NCBI GenBank assembly: GCA_032690845.1
Contig: CM064417.1
Span: 39,376,432-39,440,431 of the forward strand
From: Eleusine coracana subsp. coracana
Taxonomy: Eukaryota; Streptophyta; Magnoliopsida; Poales; Poaceae
Length of the DNA stretch: 64,000 bases
Reading direction: 5' to 3'
A model generated the notes under the pieces. The model was not told where the DNA came from. It worked only from the letters and a program-made list of their open reading frames with translations, and ran no database searches. The translations under genes and the position numbers were made by a program. This document shows, piece by piece, positions 10,459-21,739 of the stretch; the first letter of the stretch is position 1, and every line of letters begins with the position of its first letter.

Positions 10459-11524
10459 TGTTGGTCGTAATTTTGCACCCACTTATATACCGCAAGAGGA
10501 CGGTGTACAGTTGTAGCTCTTTTTCCCTCAGAGTATTCCAAGGTTATCGAATCCATAGGGAACGAGCGGAAGTAATACTATTAAAGGGTTACTAACAAAT
10601 TGCAATGGTTTGGTTGGTGTGAATGATGACGGTGGGAAAGTGGAAGGTGAATGTTATTGAAGAGGTAACAGGATGATGAAGGATTCTCTCCTTAGGATTG
10701 GTTCACTAGCATGCAACCTTATTCTTATCAACTCGAGTGATGACTCTAATATTCTACAAGACATGGTGGTTTCATTCACCCCGGCTGTCACTACAGAGGC
10801 TATTAGCTCCCCACTGGTTTCTTGCACTATGTAATGAGCAAAAGTGTATTGGCCGATACACTAATGAAAGGGATAGATAGATGTGCAATAAAGTTCATCA
10901 TATAGATTAAATTCATCGAGAGAGTATCAACAAGTATGAGAGTTACATGACCAGATCCCCGCACCAGAGAAGAGAATATGAGACTACTCACTCATCCTTC
11001 CGCTAGACATAACAGAGGGGTGAGAAATAGCGCTGGAACACGCACGAGCCGATCGGCGCAAGCGTCACGCTGATCAACGCGACCTCCCTTCTAGTGGATC
11101 TCGTCGGTGTTGACAAACCTTCAACGCCAATATCCTAGAACCCTAGTTCTAATAATTGATTCTCGCGATCGCCGTCTCTCTGGTTCGTCCTTTGGCTCTT
11201 GATAATTATCTTCCTTTTATACTCGACGGGATTAGGTCAACTTCCAACGACTCTAACTCATATTGGGCTGGGCCTTCGTCTTTCCTGGACTGGATCGTGT
11301 TTTCGTCATCTCCTCATGCTGCTCTGCATCTGACCCATCTTCGTTACTCTTTAGTTATTTATCCATAATTGCCCTGTTTTGTACCTGTTTCCTACGATTA
11401 CATCCAAAACAGAACAACTACAAATATATGCAAATATGAGGTTAATTATTAGTCCAAAGCACCAAATTAAGACGCAAAACATCCCTTTTTGGTAGATAAA
11501 ATGGGCGTCTAGAAACCATCAACA
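10459..11524 (-). repeat. 3' LTR of element C
   Basis: It is 1066 bp against 1080 bp for the sister LTR, and the two are nearly collinear. It keeps a minus-strand TATAAAAGG (11213-11221), where the 5' LTR has lost it. It holds a full palindrome pair at 11046-11078. A minus-strand polypurine tract GAGTGTGGGGGAA (complement of 11525-11537) follows directly, fixing the orientation. Confidence 0.85.
11046..11082. repeat. Palindrome pair in C 3' LTR
   Basis: GAGCCGATCGGCGC, an 8-bp spacer AAGCGTCA, then a decayed second copy CGCTGATCAACGC. Centres are 11052.5 and 11073.5, 21 bp apart. The 5' LTR at 20308-20322 has only the first half; the 21 bp AAGCGTCACGCTGATCAACGC is missing there. Confidence 0.85.
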
Positions 11525-11537
11525 GTTCCCCCACACT

Positions 11538-12916
11538 CAAATCATTGCTAGTACTCGAGCAATACAAAATCAAATATGTAATAAGAATTTTCACACCATC
11601 TCTCATGCAATCAATCTCAATCATCATTTTTACTCGTTATCCCACCATAAATATTTTCTCTCATCTCCTTTTAACCAATCGGCATATCATACTTGAACTT
11701 AATCAAATTACCACAAAACTTTTTCAAAAACAATTTTAGTTCTCCTCAACTCATGTTTTAGCATCAAACATCTAGCATTTGGTCCTCTCTAGGTCTCTCA
11801 AGTGTATTTCCTTCCCTCTTCTATCTAATCAAGGATTGTATGTGGCTCTTGGAGGGCTATATAACTAAATTAAACCATAAGATTAACCATGTCAACAATA
11901 TGCTCAATCATGCCTATTAAGGAAGAATTTTCTTGAAAAAGAACTTTTAATGGAGAAGAGGAATGTAGAAGATCTAAAAGAAAAAGTTTCCATGAGAACA
12001 ATGGCAAAGAATGAGAAATAATTAGAAATCTGCTTTCTTTGATGACCTTACTGCCTCTTAGGGAATATATATTTTTTCTTTACCTCTTTTTTTTTATAAT
12101 AACCTCTTTTTTTTCTCTTTTGCAACAACGTCGATCGACACAACACTGCGCCGGTCGGCGCGGTCTATTTTTTTTTCTTTTCTTTCACTTTTTTTTATTC
12201 CCGATATGGTCAGCAATTTCTGTCTTGTATCAGCAGCGGAAATCTTCTGAATTCCCTTTTATTGAGAATATAGGTTGTATCAAGGAGGAGGGAGAAACAA
12301 AGATGTATGGTTTTCATGATAGCAAGGAATTTAAATGGATAAGAATGGCTAGAAATACAGAGATAAACAAAATAGATCATTCTTTCCTAACTTGGTTGAA
12401 ATCATGAGCAAAAAGTTGACAAAGTTACTTACAATCCACTTAGTTCAAATGTGTAGCTTGCTCTCATTCACTCGGCTATGTAGGCATATTTAGACCTTGC
12501 TTTTGCTTTAGCTTATGATGAGTCAAAAGAAATTTTCATAAATACAAAGCTCAAAAGTTAAGTGGTAACCAACAAATTCAAGTAATCAACCAATCGATCA
12601 TCAGAAAGACATGATAAATAGCATGGGGCACTTTCAATTTGACAGTCGACACTAACTTTATTAAAGACAATGCAATAATTCAAACTACATAAAAGACCTT
12701 GAAGCAACTCCCAACATGACTCGTGACTCTCTTAGGCACACACACAAACTTAAATAAACACTCATTAAGAAAAACAAAAACTTAAATAAACACTCATTAA
12801 GAAAACAAATGAGAAACTAGACTCAAAAACACTTAAAAACTATGACTAATGGCAAAGCCCTTCCCCCACACTCAAAATTTGCAATGTCCTCATTGCAAGA
12901 GAAGAAAATCAACACA
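11538..12916 (-). other. 3' untranslated region of element C
   Basis: AT-rich, with no ORF that agrees with the element's direction. It contains a palindrome pair at 12130-12162 (centres 12134.5 and 12154.5) and a direct repeat of about 36 bp at 12744-12814 (two copies of an ACTTAAATAAACACTCATTA block). Nothing else is recognised. Confidence 0.55.
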
Positions 12917-13580
12917 CTAATCATGCAGACCATGCCTGTTCAAGACTCGAAAAATTCGTCTTATACTCCTTATGAGAAAAGTGTAGTCCGCTTCGTTCAT
13001 CTCGACTGTATCCTGGATTCTGCGGTCCACATCTCTTTGATGCCTGTAAGCATGATCTCTGTCTAGATACAGGCGCTCAATGTTTCTTCGGCAGACAGGA
13101 CAACAAGCAGGCAGTTGCAGGTTATGATTTTCAACGCTGTAAGGGGAGGCACTATTCAAATTGCTCTAAGCCGGTCGGTGCAAAGGCTGAGCCGATCAGC
13201 ACAGTGGTGTTCTTCCACCATTGCGACTTCCTCCACTTCCCTCTGCATTACCATTAACTCTTGTTGAAGTTCCTGCTGCCCTGTCATTTCTGCATTCTGC
13301 AAGTGTTTCCTGATTTTCGAACTTAGGACTACCAAAGCTTCTTCGCATATAAAAATCATCACTAAAATCTCCAGGCACATTAGGATCACTGCTTTCCAAA
13401 GTTTCCAAATAGTATGACGTATAGTCGCTATCCCCTTCGGAATACTTTTGAATTGGCTTACCCGATAGTCTAGTAGATCTGCAAAACTCTGGTGTAGTCT
13501 TACACTTCCTTGCAGTAGGTTCTTCGTCTTCACTTGGCAGAGCCGTCAGATCAATAAATTCAGCCATCTTCAGGTCATGC

Positions 13581-13611
13581 CGATCGGCTCCAATGTTGCG
13601 TCGATCGCCGC
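13581..13611. repeat. Palindrome pair inside C ORF3 (first)
   Basis: GCCGATCGGCTCC, spacer, GCGTCGATCGCCGC. Centres 13583.5 and 13604.5, 21 bp apart. On the minus strand it reads as GDRRNIGADRH without a stop. Confidence 0.75.
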
Positions 13612-14402
13612 AGCTAGTAGCTTCCTTCATATACTCAGCTTGCTCTAGATTATGCTCACGGATCACCTTATTCTACTGCCTTCGTAAAATCTCATCATTA
13701 ATCTCCTTAGGCGTCCTCCCTCTAGGAACTGTGCGGTAGCCATCATCATATATTAAATCTCTAGGTATGAAAGCTGGATCTTCTGCCAATTGGAGTTCAA
13801 CCTTGTGTTGAAGATCTTTAGCACAAAAGAGACACTTGCAACCCTCAATACAACTGTTCCTATGAATCTTATTTTCTTGAAAACTTTCCCAATCGGTAAA
13901 AACCCTAGGAAAGGTTCATCCCTTCTAGCTTGAAGATTCTTCTCCGCATCCTGCTGGTACATAGCTTCTTCGGCTTCCTCTCGCAGCTTGAGTTCATACT
14001 TTGGCGGCAATGTCATGTTCACTATAAAGTCGGCACCTATGGTTGTGAGGGTGCTCTCTTCATCTTGCTCTTCCTTCTCTTGCTCAGTCAATGATAGGAA
14101 ATCCTCATATGACAAGGGCTTAGCAAGATCAAGAAGACTTTCCATGGTATACCTTTGAGAAACTGCTTCACTTTCAATAGGCGCAACAGATTTTCCTTTT
14201 CACACCAATACTCTCTTCATCATCTGCCGAAGTTCATTGTCCATCTTCACCTTGTCGGCGTTCCACGCATCAGCTTTGCTTTTCTTCATGAGTTTCTTCC
14301 GCAGATCTGACCAGACGAGAGGATCATCTCATGTCGGTGTCAACACTTCATTGACTTCTTCCCAGGACCAATTTGCAGAGGGCTGAGGAAATCCGCTGCC
14401 AA

Positions 14403-14436
14403 TCCGATCGGCTCCAGAGTCACGTCGATCGGCGCC
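14403..14436. repeat. Palindrome pair inside C ORF3 (second)
   Basis: TCCGATCGGCTCC, spacer, GTCGATCGGCGCC. Centres 14407.5 and 14428.5, 21 bp apart. On the minus strand it reads as GADRRDSGADRIG, the same reading register as the copies at 13581 and 17730. Confidence 0.8.
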
Positions 14437-14655
14437 GCCTTGGTTACTGCCCGATACGCCGCCTTTCATTGCTTCTGCTCTTAGGGTTTGTTCTGGTGAT
14501 GATGTAATACGAGTTGATCTGTGGGTTTGCTGTCCCCTCATATTTATATCCCTTGATTTCCAATTGGACTAGGACTCTTTCTCTTATTCGTGGAATTTAA
14601 CAAGTCATAAAAAGGCAAGGTCCAAAACCGACTCAAAAACCAGAAGGACTCTGCC

Positions 14656-14691
14656 GCGCCGATCGGTGTAGGGCTGCGCCGATCGGCGCGG
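14656..14691. repeat. Palindrome pair between C integrase and ORF3
   Basis: GCGCCGATCGGTG, spacer TAGGGCT, GCGCCGATCGGCGCGG. Centres 14662.5 and 14682.5, 20 bp apart. Non-coding position. Confidence 0.85.
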
Positions 14692-14819
14692 TACGCTAAA
14701 TTACCAAATCAGAAAAAGAAAAACTACAGAAATCAAAAAACATACAAGCCTTTGTTTTACGTCGTTAAGCTCGACCACATGGGGTACTAAGCAGTAAAAT
14801 AAACATCAAAAGATTTTAA

Positions 14820-15980
14820 TTCAAATGTGTCGGGTTCTAGGTATACCTTTAGACGTTGTCCGTTCACCGTGTACTTGTTTCTTTTACCATCCATTATGAT
14901 TACCGCTCCCGAAGGTAACACCGTATTCACAAGATAAGGTCCCTCCCATTTGCTTCACAGTTTGCCTTTACCAAATAATCTGAATCGCGAATTAAATAGG
15001 AGCACCCGATCTCCTTCGTTGAATTACTTCTTCAAAAGCTTCTTATCGTACCACTTCTTTGTTTTCTCTTTATATATGGCTGCATTTTCATATGCACATA
15101 ATCACATCTCTTCCAATTCACTTATTTGTATCTTTCTTTTCATGTCGGCGGCATCAAGATCCAAATTCATTTTCTTTATAGTCCAATAAGCCTTATGTTC
15201 CAATTCCACCGGTAGATGACACGATTTCCCATAGATGAATTGATATAGTGTCATACCAATCGGTGTCTTGAATGCCGTCCTATATGCCCATAACGCTCTA
15301 TTAAGCTTTGTGGCCAAATCTTTTCCTTCCTTTATAACAATCTTCTTCAGAATTCCCTTTAATTGTTTATTTGAAGTTTCTGCTTGTCCATTCGTCTAGG
15401 GATGGTAGGCTGTTCTAATTCTATGTTCAACTCCAGATTTGGTTAAAAACCTAGTAAGTTCTCCTCCTGTAAAATGGGATCCTCCATCTATAATTATTAT
15501 CCTTGGTACTCTGTACCTAGGAAATATCTGCTCCTGAAGTATACTCCTTGATTCTCTTGTAGTATTAGCCTTGCATGCCATTGCTTCGACCGACTTGGAG
15601 ACATAATCAACGGCGACCAATATGTACTCGAAACCATGAGAATTTACAAAGGGTCCCATAAAATCCATACCCCAAACATCAAAGATATCGACTTGAAGAT
15701 TGTACTTAAGAGGCATTGCATTCCTACTATTAACATTCCCTATTCGATGGCATTGAGCATATGTTGCAACATACCTTTTTGCATCTTCATGCATAGTAGG
15801 CCAATAGAATCCACTCGCCCATACCTTTGCCTGTGTTCTGAAGTAGCCATAGTGTCCCCCATAATCCGAAGAATGACATTTTGCTAAAATGCTCGCTCGT
15901 TCTTCTTTGGGTACACATCTCCGTACTGCTCCATCCTCACAATACCTATACAAGTATGGGTCACCCATATAAATTTTCTC
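14820..15980 (-). pseudogene. Integrase of element C (broken)
   Basis: The zinc-binding region (KCHSSDYGGHYGYFR, then YAQCHRIGNV) keeps HHC, but the first cysteine of the last pair is Tyr. The catalytic core shows WGMDFMGPF, IIIIDGGSHFTGG and NGQAETSN, i.e. the DDE residues. A TAG at 15396-15398 replaces a Gln codon in HPxTNGQ. The C-terminal part (about 15100-14830) carries GDRVLLFNSRFRLF and KWEGPYLVNTV, typical of Athila integrase tails. A frameshift near 15965 separates it from RNase H. Length and domain order fit the family. Confidence 0.8.
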
Positions 15981-18050
15981 ATTTCACTCTTAACTCTTTT
16001 CCTTGTGTTCTTGTTCATCAGATCAGTTTGTCCCTTGAAACCTTTGATAATATCCATCATCCAGTTCTCTCTTCGATCAAATATGGCAAACAACTGCTCT
16101 TGTTGCATTTCATCTCTTATTGGCTCAGTTGATGATGATTCAAGACAAGATAAATGATCTGCTACAGAATTTTCTACTCCTTTCTTATCTCTTATCTCCA
16201 AATCAAATTCTTGCAGCATCAATACCCATCGCATTAACCGAGACTTAGACTCCTTCTTTGAAACCAAGTATCTTATAGCAGCATGATCAGTATATACAAT
16301 CACCTTAGAATTTAGAATGTAGGATCTAAACTTCTCAAAAGCAAATATAACTGCTAACATCTCTTTCTCAGTTGTTGTATAATTGATCTGCGCCTCATTC
16401 AAAGTTTGACTAGCATAATAAACAGCATGCACTTTACCTTCCTTCCTTTGTCCAAGAATAGCTCCAACTGCATAGTCACTTGCATCACACATAATTTCAA
16501 AAGGTAAACTCCAATCAAGTGGCTGTATAATGGGTGCAGAGCATAGAGCTTCCTTTAATCTTCTGAAGGCCAAGAGTCTTTCCTCGTCCATGACAAATTC
16601 TGTATCTTGCTTTAACAATTCTATCAGAGGTTTAGCAGTCTTTGAATAATCCTTAATAAATCTGCGATAGAAGTTGGGATGTCCAAGAAAACTCCTCAAA
16701 GTTGTAAGATCAGTAGGGGGAGATAATTTCTCAACTGTAGATACCTTTGCCTTATCAACCTCTATCCCTCTTTTAGATATGACATGACCAAGTACTATCC
16801 CTTCTGTTACCATAAAGTGACACTTCTCCCAATTAAGAACAAAGTCGCATTCAACACACCTTTTCAAAACCTTCTCCAAATTCTCCAAACAGCTATCAAA
16901 ATCAGCACCATGCACGGAGAAGTCATCCATAAATACCTCTATAATATCTTATATGAATTCAGTGAATATTACATTCATGCATCTTTGCAAAGTTGCGGGC
17001 GCGTTGCAAAGACCAAATGGCATCCTTCTATATGCATATGTCCCAAAAGGGCAAGTAAAAGTAGTTTTCTTCTGATCTTCTGGTCTTACCGGTATTTGAA
17101 AGAAACCACTACATCCATCCAAATAACAAAAGTATGAATTCTTTGCTAACCTTTCAAGCATCTCGTCAATGAACGGAAGAGGATAGTGATCTTTCTTCGT
17201 CACTTTGTTCAAACTTCTATAATCTATGCACATTCTCCATCCAGTCACAGTCCTTTGAGGGATCAACTCATTGTTCTCGTTAGGCACTACTGTCAATCCT
17301 CCTTTCTTGGGTACACAATGCACTGGACTAACCCATTCACTATCAGCAACAGGGTAGATCATACCTGCATTAAGCAGCTTCAAAATCTCCTTTTTAACCA
17401 CTGGCTTCATTGATTCCTTCAACCTTCGCATCCTTTCAACCACTGGTTTAGTATTCTCCTCCAAGTTAATCTTGTGGGTGCAAAATGCGGGGTTGATTGC
17501 CTTGATGTCATCCAATGTGTAACCAATGGCTTTCTTATACTTTTTGGGCATAGCGAGAAGCCTCTCTGTTTCTTCTTTCGTCAGGACGTCGTTCACAATA
17601 ACTGGATATGTTCTATTCTTTCCTAGATATTCATAGCATAGCTCCTTTGGGAGTTCCTTCTGTTCCACTTCTGGCGCTTCATCTGGATCTAGCTCCCCGA
17701 GAGGTTCAAAATCAGGATTTTCCTGGTTGAGCCGATCGGCGCAAGCGTCACGCCGATCGGCGCTGGCAGTATACTCGTCAGTTCCGCGCATAATGTGGTC
17801 CAGTGGGTCTCCCATATCCATCCCTATCCTCTCGTCTTCCTCTGGGCAGAATTCATGATAGTGAGAAGAGTCTTGATAAGATGGATCATTAAATTGAAAT
17901 CGCACTTCTTCCTCTCCCAGGTGTAGCATAATTTGACCTTTCCCAGCATCCAGAACAGCTTGTACTAATCTTAAGAATGGCCTTCCCAGAATGATATCTT
18001 CAACCCTAGTTTCTTTATTGTCTAGAACAAAAAAAATCTTCCGGCATTGT
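15981..18050 (-). pseudogene. Reverse transcriptase and RNase H of element C (broken)
   Basis: Starting after a frameshift in an A8 tract (18028-18035), the frame gives a protease remainder (ILGRPFLRLVQAVLDAGKG) and a linker. Reverse transcriptase motifs then follow: WVSPVHCVPKKGG, GWRMCIDYRSLN, YPLPFIDEMLERLA, YLDGCSGFFQIPV and the catalytic VFMDDFSVHG (about 16936-16907). RNase H follows with IMCDASDYAVGAILGQR, TTEKEMLAVIFAFEKFR and VYTDHAAIRYL. One TAA at 16949 interrupts it just before FMDD. FMDD instead of YVDD is usual for Athila. Some tails (ENSVADHLSCLE) are intact. Confidence 0.85.
17730..17765. repeat. Palindrome pair in C between protease and reverse transcriptase
   Basis: GAGCCGATCGGCGC, spacer AAGCGTCA, CGCCGATCGGCGC. 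Centres 17735.5 and 17756.5, 21 bp apart. It has the same spacer as the unit in the 3' LTR at 11046, so the two are copies of one unit. On the minus strand it is read in frame as ASADRRDACADRL. Confidence 0.9.
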
Positions 18051-19595
18051 TTTCGAGCTGATCTTAATTTCAACATTCTTGATCACTCCCAGTGGCTTGG
18101 TCTTCCTACCATCCGCCATGATGAGCTGAAGTTCAGTCCCCATCAGCCGCTGTTGAGTTCCATAAGGCATGCTCATGAATGCATCGTAAGTCATCAAGCT
18201 GACACAGGAACCAAAGTCACACAAGGCTTTTGGAAATTTCTTCCCCGATATCTCACATGGTATGTACGGTTCTTCTTTTTCCTCTTCAGTGAGACCTACA
18301 ACATACACACCACATAATCCTTTGTAGGGGGATGGCTCAAAGCAACTATCTAGCAATCTCTTTGCTTGTTTCACCTCTGTTCCATCAAGCTCTATATCAT
18401 CCATGTAAAGCTTCCCTAAAACTCTCCCAATAATCTCTTGATCGAAAACTTCTGACTTGAGGCGATTACTTGGGAAATTATACTCAATTCCGGCTTTGGA
18501 GGCGTCTTGCGGACTAAAGGATCTTCTCATATTGAGCAACTCGTGCAAAAAATCAATAGGAATCCAGTCCATCGGCTCAAATTCGTTAAGTGATTTAGCA
18601 TTCGCTAATGTTCTATCCCCCTTTGGTTTAGCAAAGTTCCCTTCAAATTCCTTCAGGTGGTTGTCCAGAATCACAGCTTCTATCTTGGTATATTCCTTGC
18701 TACTTGACGGAGTTGTCAGGGTGATCTGTTCTCCTGTCATCGTGACTACGTCGATTGGCTCAGAGACTGCGCCGATCGGCGCACACGTCAGATCCATAGA
18801 GGTGGGTCCGACGGTCTTTATTTCTTCGAATTGCTCCGAAGTAATCATTGATCTACTCTCGGACATCAAGATCTGTTCAGCTGGCGACTCTTCCTTCTAC
18901 ATAACTTCTGGGCATTGCCGCTTTGGTTCTAGATATTCTTCCCAATGCTTGTGCAAAGCTTTATTCTCGGCAATTTTGCCTAACAATTCGATCCCTACCT
19001 TGGCTGTCAATCTCAGAAAACTTCCTCCAGCCGATCCGTCCAAATGCATCCTCGATGCCTTGTTTATAGCCATGTAGAAGGTTTGATCGCACATATTCTC
19101 ATCAATGCCGAGGTCAGGTCCTTGTTTGAACAATGTTTGAAAATGCGTCCAGGCTTCCGCGAGAGATTCTTCATCTTCTTGTAAGAAGTTCACCACTTTC
19201 CTTCTCAACTTCTGCACCCTTGGCAAAGGAAAATAGTGGAGACAAAAATTTCCAACTAACTTACTCCACTTACCTTTTGCTTCTCAAGATGCTGCCTTGT
19301 GCCACTCTTTGGCTTTTCCTCCCAAAGAGAATGGGAAAAGTAGCCACCTGTAGAGATCCCGAGGCACTCCTTCCTGATGGAATGTTTGGCAAAGTGCCTC
19401 CAAATCTTGTAAGTGAGTATACGGGTTCTCCTCTTTCACTCCAAAGAACTTGTTTGCTTCAGCCATGCTAATGATAATGGGGTTCAACACATACGAGGAG
19501 GCCGTGGCCTTCTCATCTGAGGATTGAGGCACCAGCACGTCTGGAGATGGTAGAGAAAGTTCCCTGAGCGTCCGAGAAGGTCCTGTCGTACTCAT
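18015..19595 (-). pseudogene. Gag and protease start of element C (broken)
   Basis: One frame from RMSTTGPSRTLREL to the protease, interrupted by stops at 19284 and 18897. The gag domain shows YTHLQDLEALCQTF, WLLFPFSLGGKAKEWH and SLAEAWTHFQTLFKQGPDLG, which are standard for Athila-type gag. Later KALCDFGSCVSLMTYDAF is the protease active site (DFGS for the family's DLGA). A 1-bp slip in the A8 tract at 18028-18035 ends the frame (FFCSRQ then stop). A palindrome pair at 18748-18784 is embedded and read as CAPIGAVSEPIDVV, in a different frame from the other coding copies. Confidence 0.8.
18748..18784. repeat. Palindrome pair inside C gag
   Basis: ACGTCGATTGGCTC, spacer, CTGCGCCGATCGGCGCA. Centres 18754.5 and 18775.5, 21 bp apart. 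It is in frame in gag with no stop. Confidence 0.85.
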
Positions 19596-19687
19596 CCTGA
19601 AAATTCACACAAAACAAAAAAACGAAAACAATTAGAAAAGAGAGGAATAGATGTTAGTAAAATATTAATAGTAAAAGAACTGGCTTG

Positions 19688-19710
19688 TTCCCCGGCAACG
19701 ACGCCAGAAA
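19688..19710 (-). promoter_or_regulatory. Primer-binding site of element C
   Basis: On the minus strand TTTCTGGCGTCGTTGCCGGG lies a few bases after the 5' LTR end. It matches the Athila-type TGGCGCCGTTGCCGGGG site with one C to T change. Confidence 0.8.
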
Positions 19711-19719
19711 AAGGTAGCT

Positions 19720-20799
19720 TGTTGGTCGTAATTATGTAGCCACTTATATACCGCAAGAGGACGGTGTACAGTTGTAGCTCTTTTTCCCTCAAAGTATTCC
19801 AAGGTTATCGAATCCACGGGGAACGAGCAGAACTAATACTATTAAAGGGTTACTAACAAATTGCAATGGTTTGGTTGGTGTGAATGATGACGGTGGGAAA
19901 GTGGAAGGTGAATGTTATTGAAGAGGTAACAGGATGATGAAGGATTCTCTCCTTAGGATTGGTTCACTAGCATGCAACCTTATTCTTATCAACTCGAGTG
20001 ATGACTCTAATATTCTACAAGACATGGTGGTTTCGTTCACCCCGGCTGTCACTACAGAGGCTATTAGCTCCCCACTGGTTTCTTGCACTATGTAATGGGT
20101 AAAAGTGTATTGGCTGATACACTAATGAAAGGGATAGCTAGATGTGCAATAAAGTTTATCATATAGATTAAATTCATCGAGAGAGTATCAACAAGTATGA
20201 GAGTTACATGACCAGATCCCCGCACCAGAGAAGAGAATATGAGACTACTCACTCATCCTTCCGCTAGACATAGCAGAGGGGTGAGAAATAGCGCTGGAAC
20301 GCGCACGAGCCGATCGGCGCGACCTCCCTTCTGGTGGATCTCGTTGGTGTTGACCAACCTTCGCTGCCAATATCCTGGAACCCTAGTTCTAGTAATTGAT
20401 TCTCGCGATCGCCGTCTCTCTGGTTCGTCCTTTGGCTCTTGATAATTATCTTCCTTTGATACTCGATAAGATTAGGTCAACTTCCACCGACTCTAACTCA
20501 TACTGGGTTGGGCCTTCGTCTTTCCTGGACCGGATCGTGTTTTCGTCATCTCCTCCTGCTGCGCCAATCGGCACAGGACCGTGCCGATTGGCGCGGCTCC
20601 GCATCTGACCCATCTTCGTTACTCTTTAGTTCTTTATCCATAATTGCCCTGTTTTACACCTGTTTCCTGTGATTACATCCAAAATAGAACAACTACAAAT
20701 ATATGTAAATATAGAGTTAATTGTTAGTCCAAACCACCAAATTAAGATGCAAAACATCCCTTTTTGGTAGATAAAATGGGCGTCTAGAAACCACCAACA
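19720..20799 (-). repeat. 5' LTR of element C
   Basis: 1080 bp. Relative to the 3' LTR it gains 35 bp (a palindrome pair at 20561-20596) and lacks 21 bp (half a pair near 20322). Together these account for the whole 14-bp length difference. The core promoter TATAAAAGG of the 3' copy reads TATCAAAGG here (complement of 20453-20461), so this LTR is probably a poor promoter. Confidence 0.85.
20561..20596. repeat. Palindrome pair present only in C 5' LTR
   Basis: GCGCCAATCGGCAC, spacer, CCGTGCCGATTGGCGCGG. Centres 20567.5 and 20587.5, 20 bp apart. The matching site in the 3' LTR (about 11316-11326) lacks it. Confidence 0.85.
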
Positions 20800-20804
20800 C
20801 CCGA

Positions 20805-21739
20805 CATCCTGAGGGAGGTCACCGAGCACTCCCTGAACATCAGACCTGGCTCCAAGCCGGTGAAGCAACATTTGCGCCGCTTGGACGAGGGGAAGCGCAG
20901 GGCGATCGGGGAGGAGGTCGCGAAGTTGCAGGCCGCCAGGTTCATAAAGGAGATATTTCATGCTGAATGGTTAGCTAATCCTGTTCTTGTATGAAAGAAG
21001 AATGGGAAATGGAGGATATGTGTTGACTATACGGGCCTGAACAAGGCATGTCCGAAGGATCCTTTTCCTTTACCACGCATAGAACAGATAGTTGAATCGA
21101 CGACGGGGTGCGAAACACTTTGCTTTCTGGACACCTACTCGCGGTACCATCAAATCGTGATGAAAGAATCCGACCGACTCGTGATATCTTTCATCACGCC
21201 ATTCGGCTCTTACTGCTACGTAACGATGCCTTTCGGGCTCAAGAATGCCGGTGCGACCTTTCAGTGCTGCATGCAACGGTGTTTCAACCATCTGATCGGC
21301 CACACAGTTGAAGCCTATGTGGATGACATTGTTGTCAAGTCCAAAAGGGCCGACACTCTCTTGGCTGACCTCGAGCGCATCTTTGCCAAACTGCGCGCGA
21401 ACGGCGTCAAACTTAACCCTGAGAAGTGCGTCTTCGGGGTCCTAAGGGACATGCTTCTCGGGTTCATCATTTCGGAACGTGGCATCAAGGCCAACCCTGA
21501 GAAGATTTTCGCGATCGAGCGGATGGGCCCGGTTCAGAATCTCAAAGGGCTGCAACGGCTTACGGGTTGTCTAGCGGCGCTAAGCCGCTTCATCTCGTGT
21601 CTCGGCGAGAGGGTGCTCCCGTTGTACAGGCTTTTGAATAAGTCCAACCAGTTTGAGTGGACCTTCGAGGCGCAATCCGCTCTCGACGAGGTCAAGCGCA
21701 TCTTGAGCAGCGCACCGGTGCTAACACCCCCGCTCCCGG
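20805..21739 (+). pseudogene. Reverse transcriptase of element A (nearly open)
   Basis: The A frame resumes after C with DILREVTEHSLNIRPGSKPV. It shows RICVDYTGLNKACPKDPFPL, CFLDTYSRYHQIVM, TPFGSYCYVTMPFGLKNAGA and the catalytic YVDD at 21316-21327. The thumb region (FIISERGIKANPEKI) follows, then the start of RNase H (SALDEVKRILSSAPVL). One TGA at about 20992, where the family has Trp, is the main lesion. Insertion B2 cuts the frame at 21739/21740. Confidence 0.85.

Larger units (their letters stand above)
12917..14541 (-). pseudogene. ORF3 of element C (function unknown, broken)
   Basis: Lies between integrase and 3' LTR, in the same direction as pol. Fragments run 14541-14329, 14145-13753, 13666-13196 and 13159-12917. 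The first two share one frame and the last two another, so about 540 codons with several stops and one frameshift. It opens MRGQQTHRSTRITSSPEQ. An acidic, glutamate-rich stretch (LSLTEQEKEEQDEEST) follows, and the end has a CCPVCRRNIERLYLDRDH motif. There is no signal peptide or membrane segment, so an envelope-like role is not supported. Palindrome pairs are embedded in it in-frame at 13580 and 14400. Confidence 0.55.
10459..20799 (-). mobile_element. C: Athila-like gypsy element, full length, reverse strand
   Basis: LTRs at 10459-11524 (3') and 19720-20799 (5') begin TGTTGGTCGTAAT and end CAACA on the plus strand. The element reads right to left: 5' LTR, primer-binding site, gag, protease, reverse transcriptase, RNase H, integrase, ORF3, purine tract, 3' LTR. 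The TGGCG...GTTGCCGGGG primer site, the FMDD catalytic box and a third ORF between integrase and LTR are Athila-lineage hallmarks. Flanks are CCTGG (left) and CCCGA (right), so no clean duplication remains. It sits between protease and reverse transcriptase of A. Confidence 0.85.

Noticed and set aside
12917..14541. C ORF3 as an envelope gene
   Set aside because: No signal peptide, membrane helix or cleavage site; position alone is not enough.
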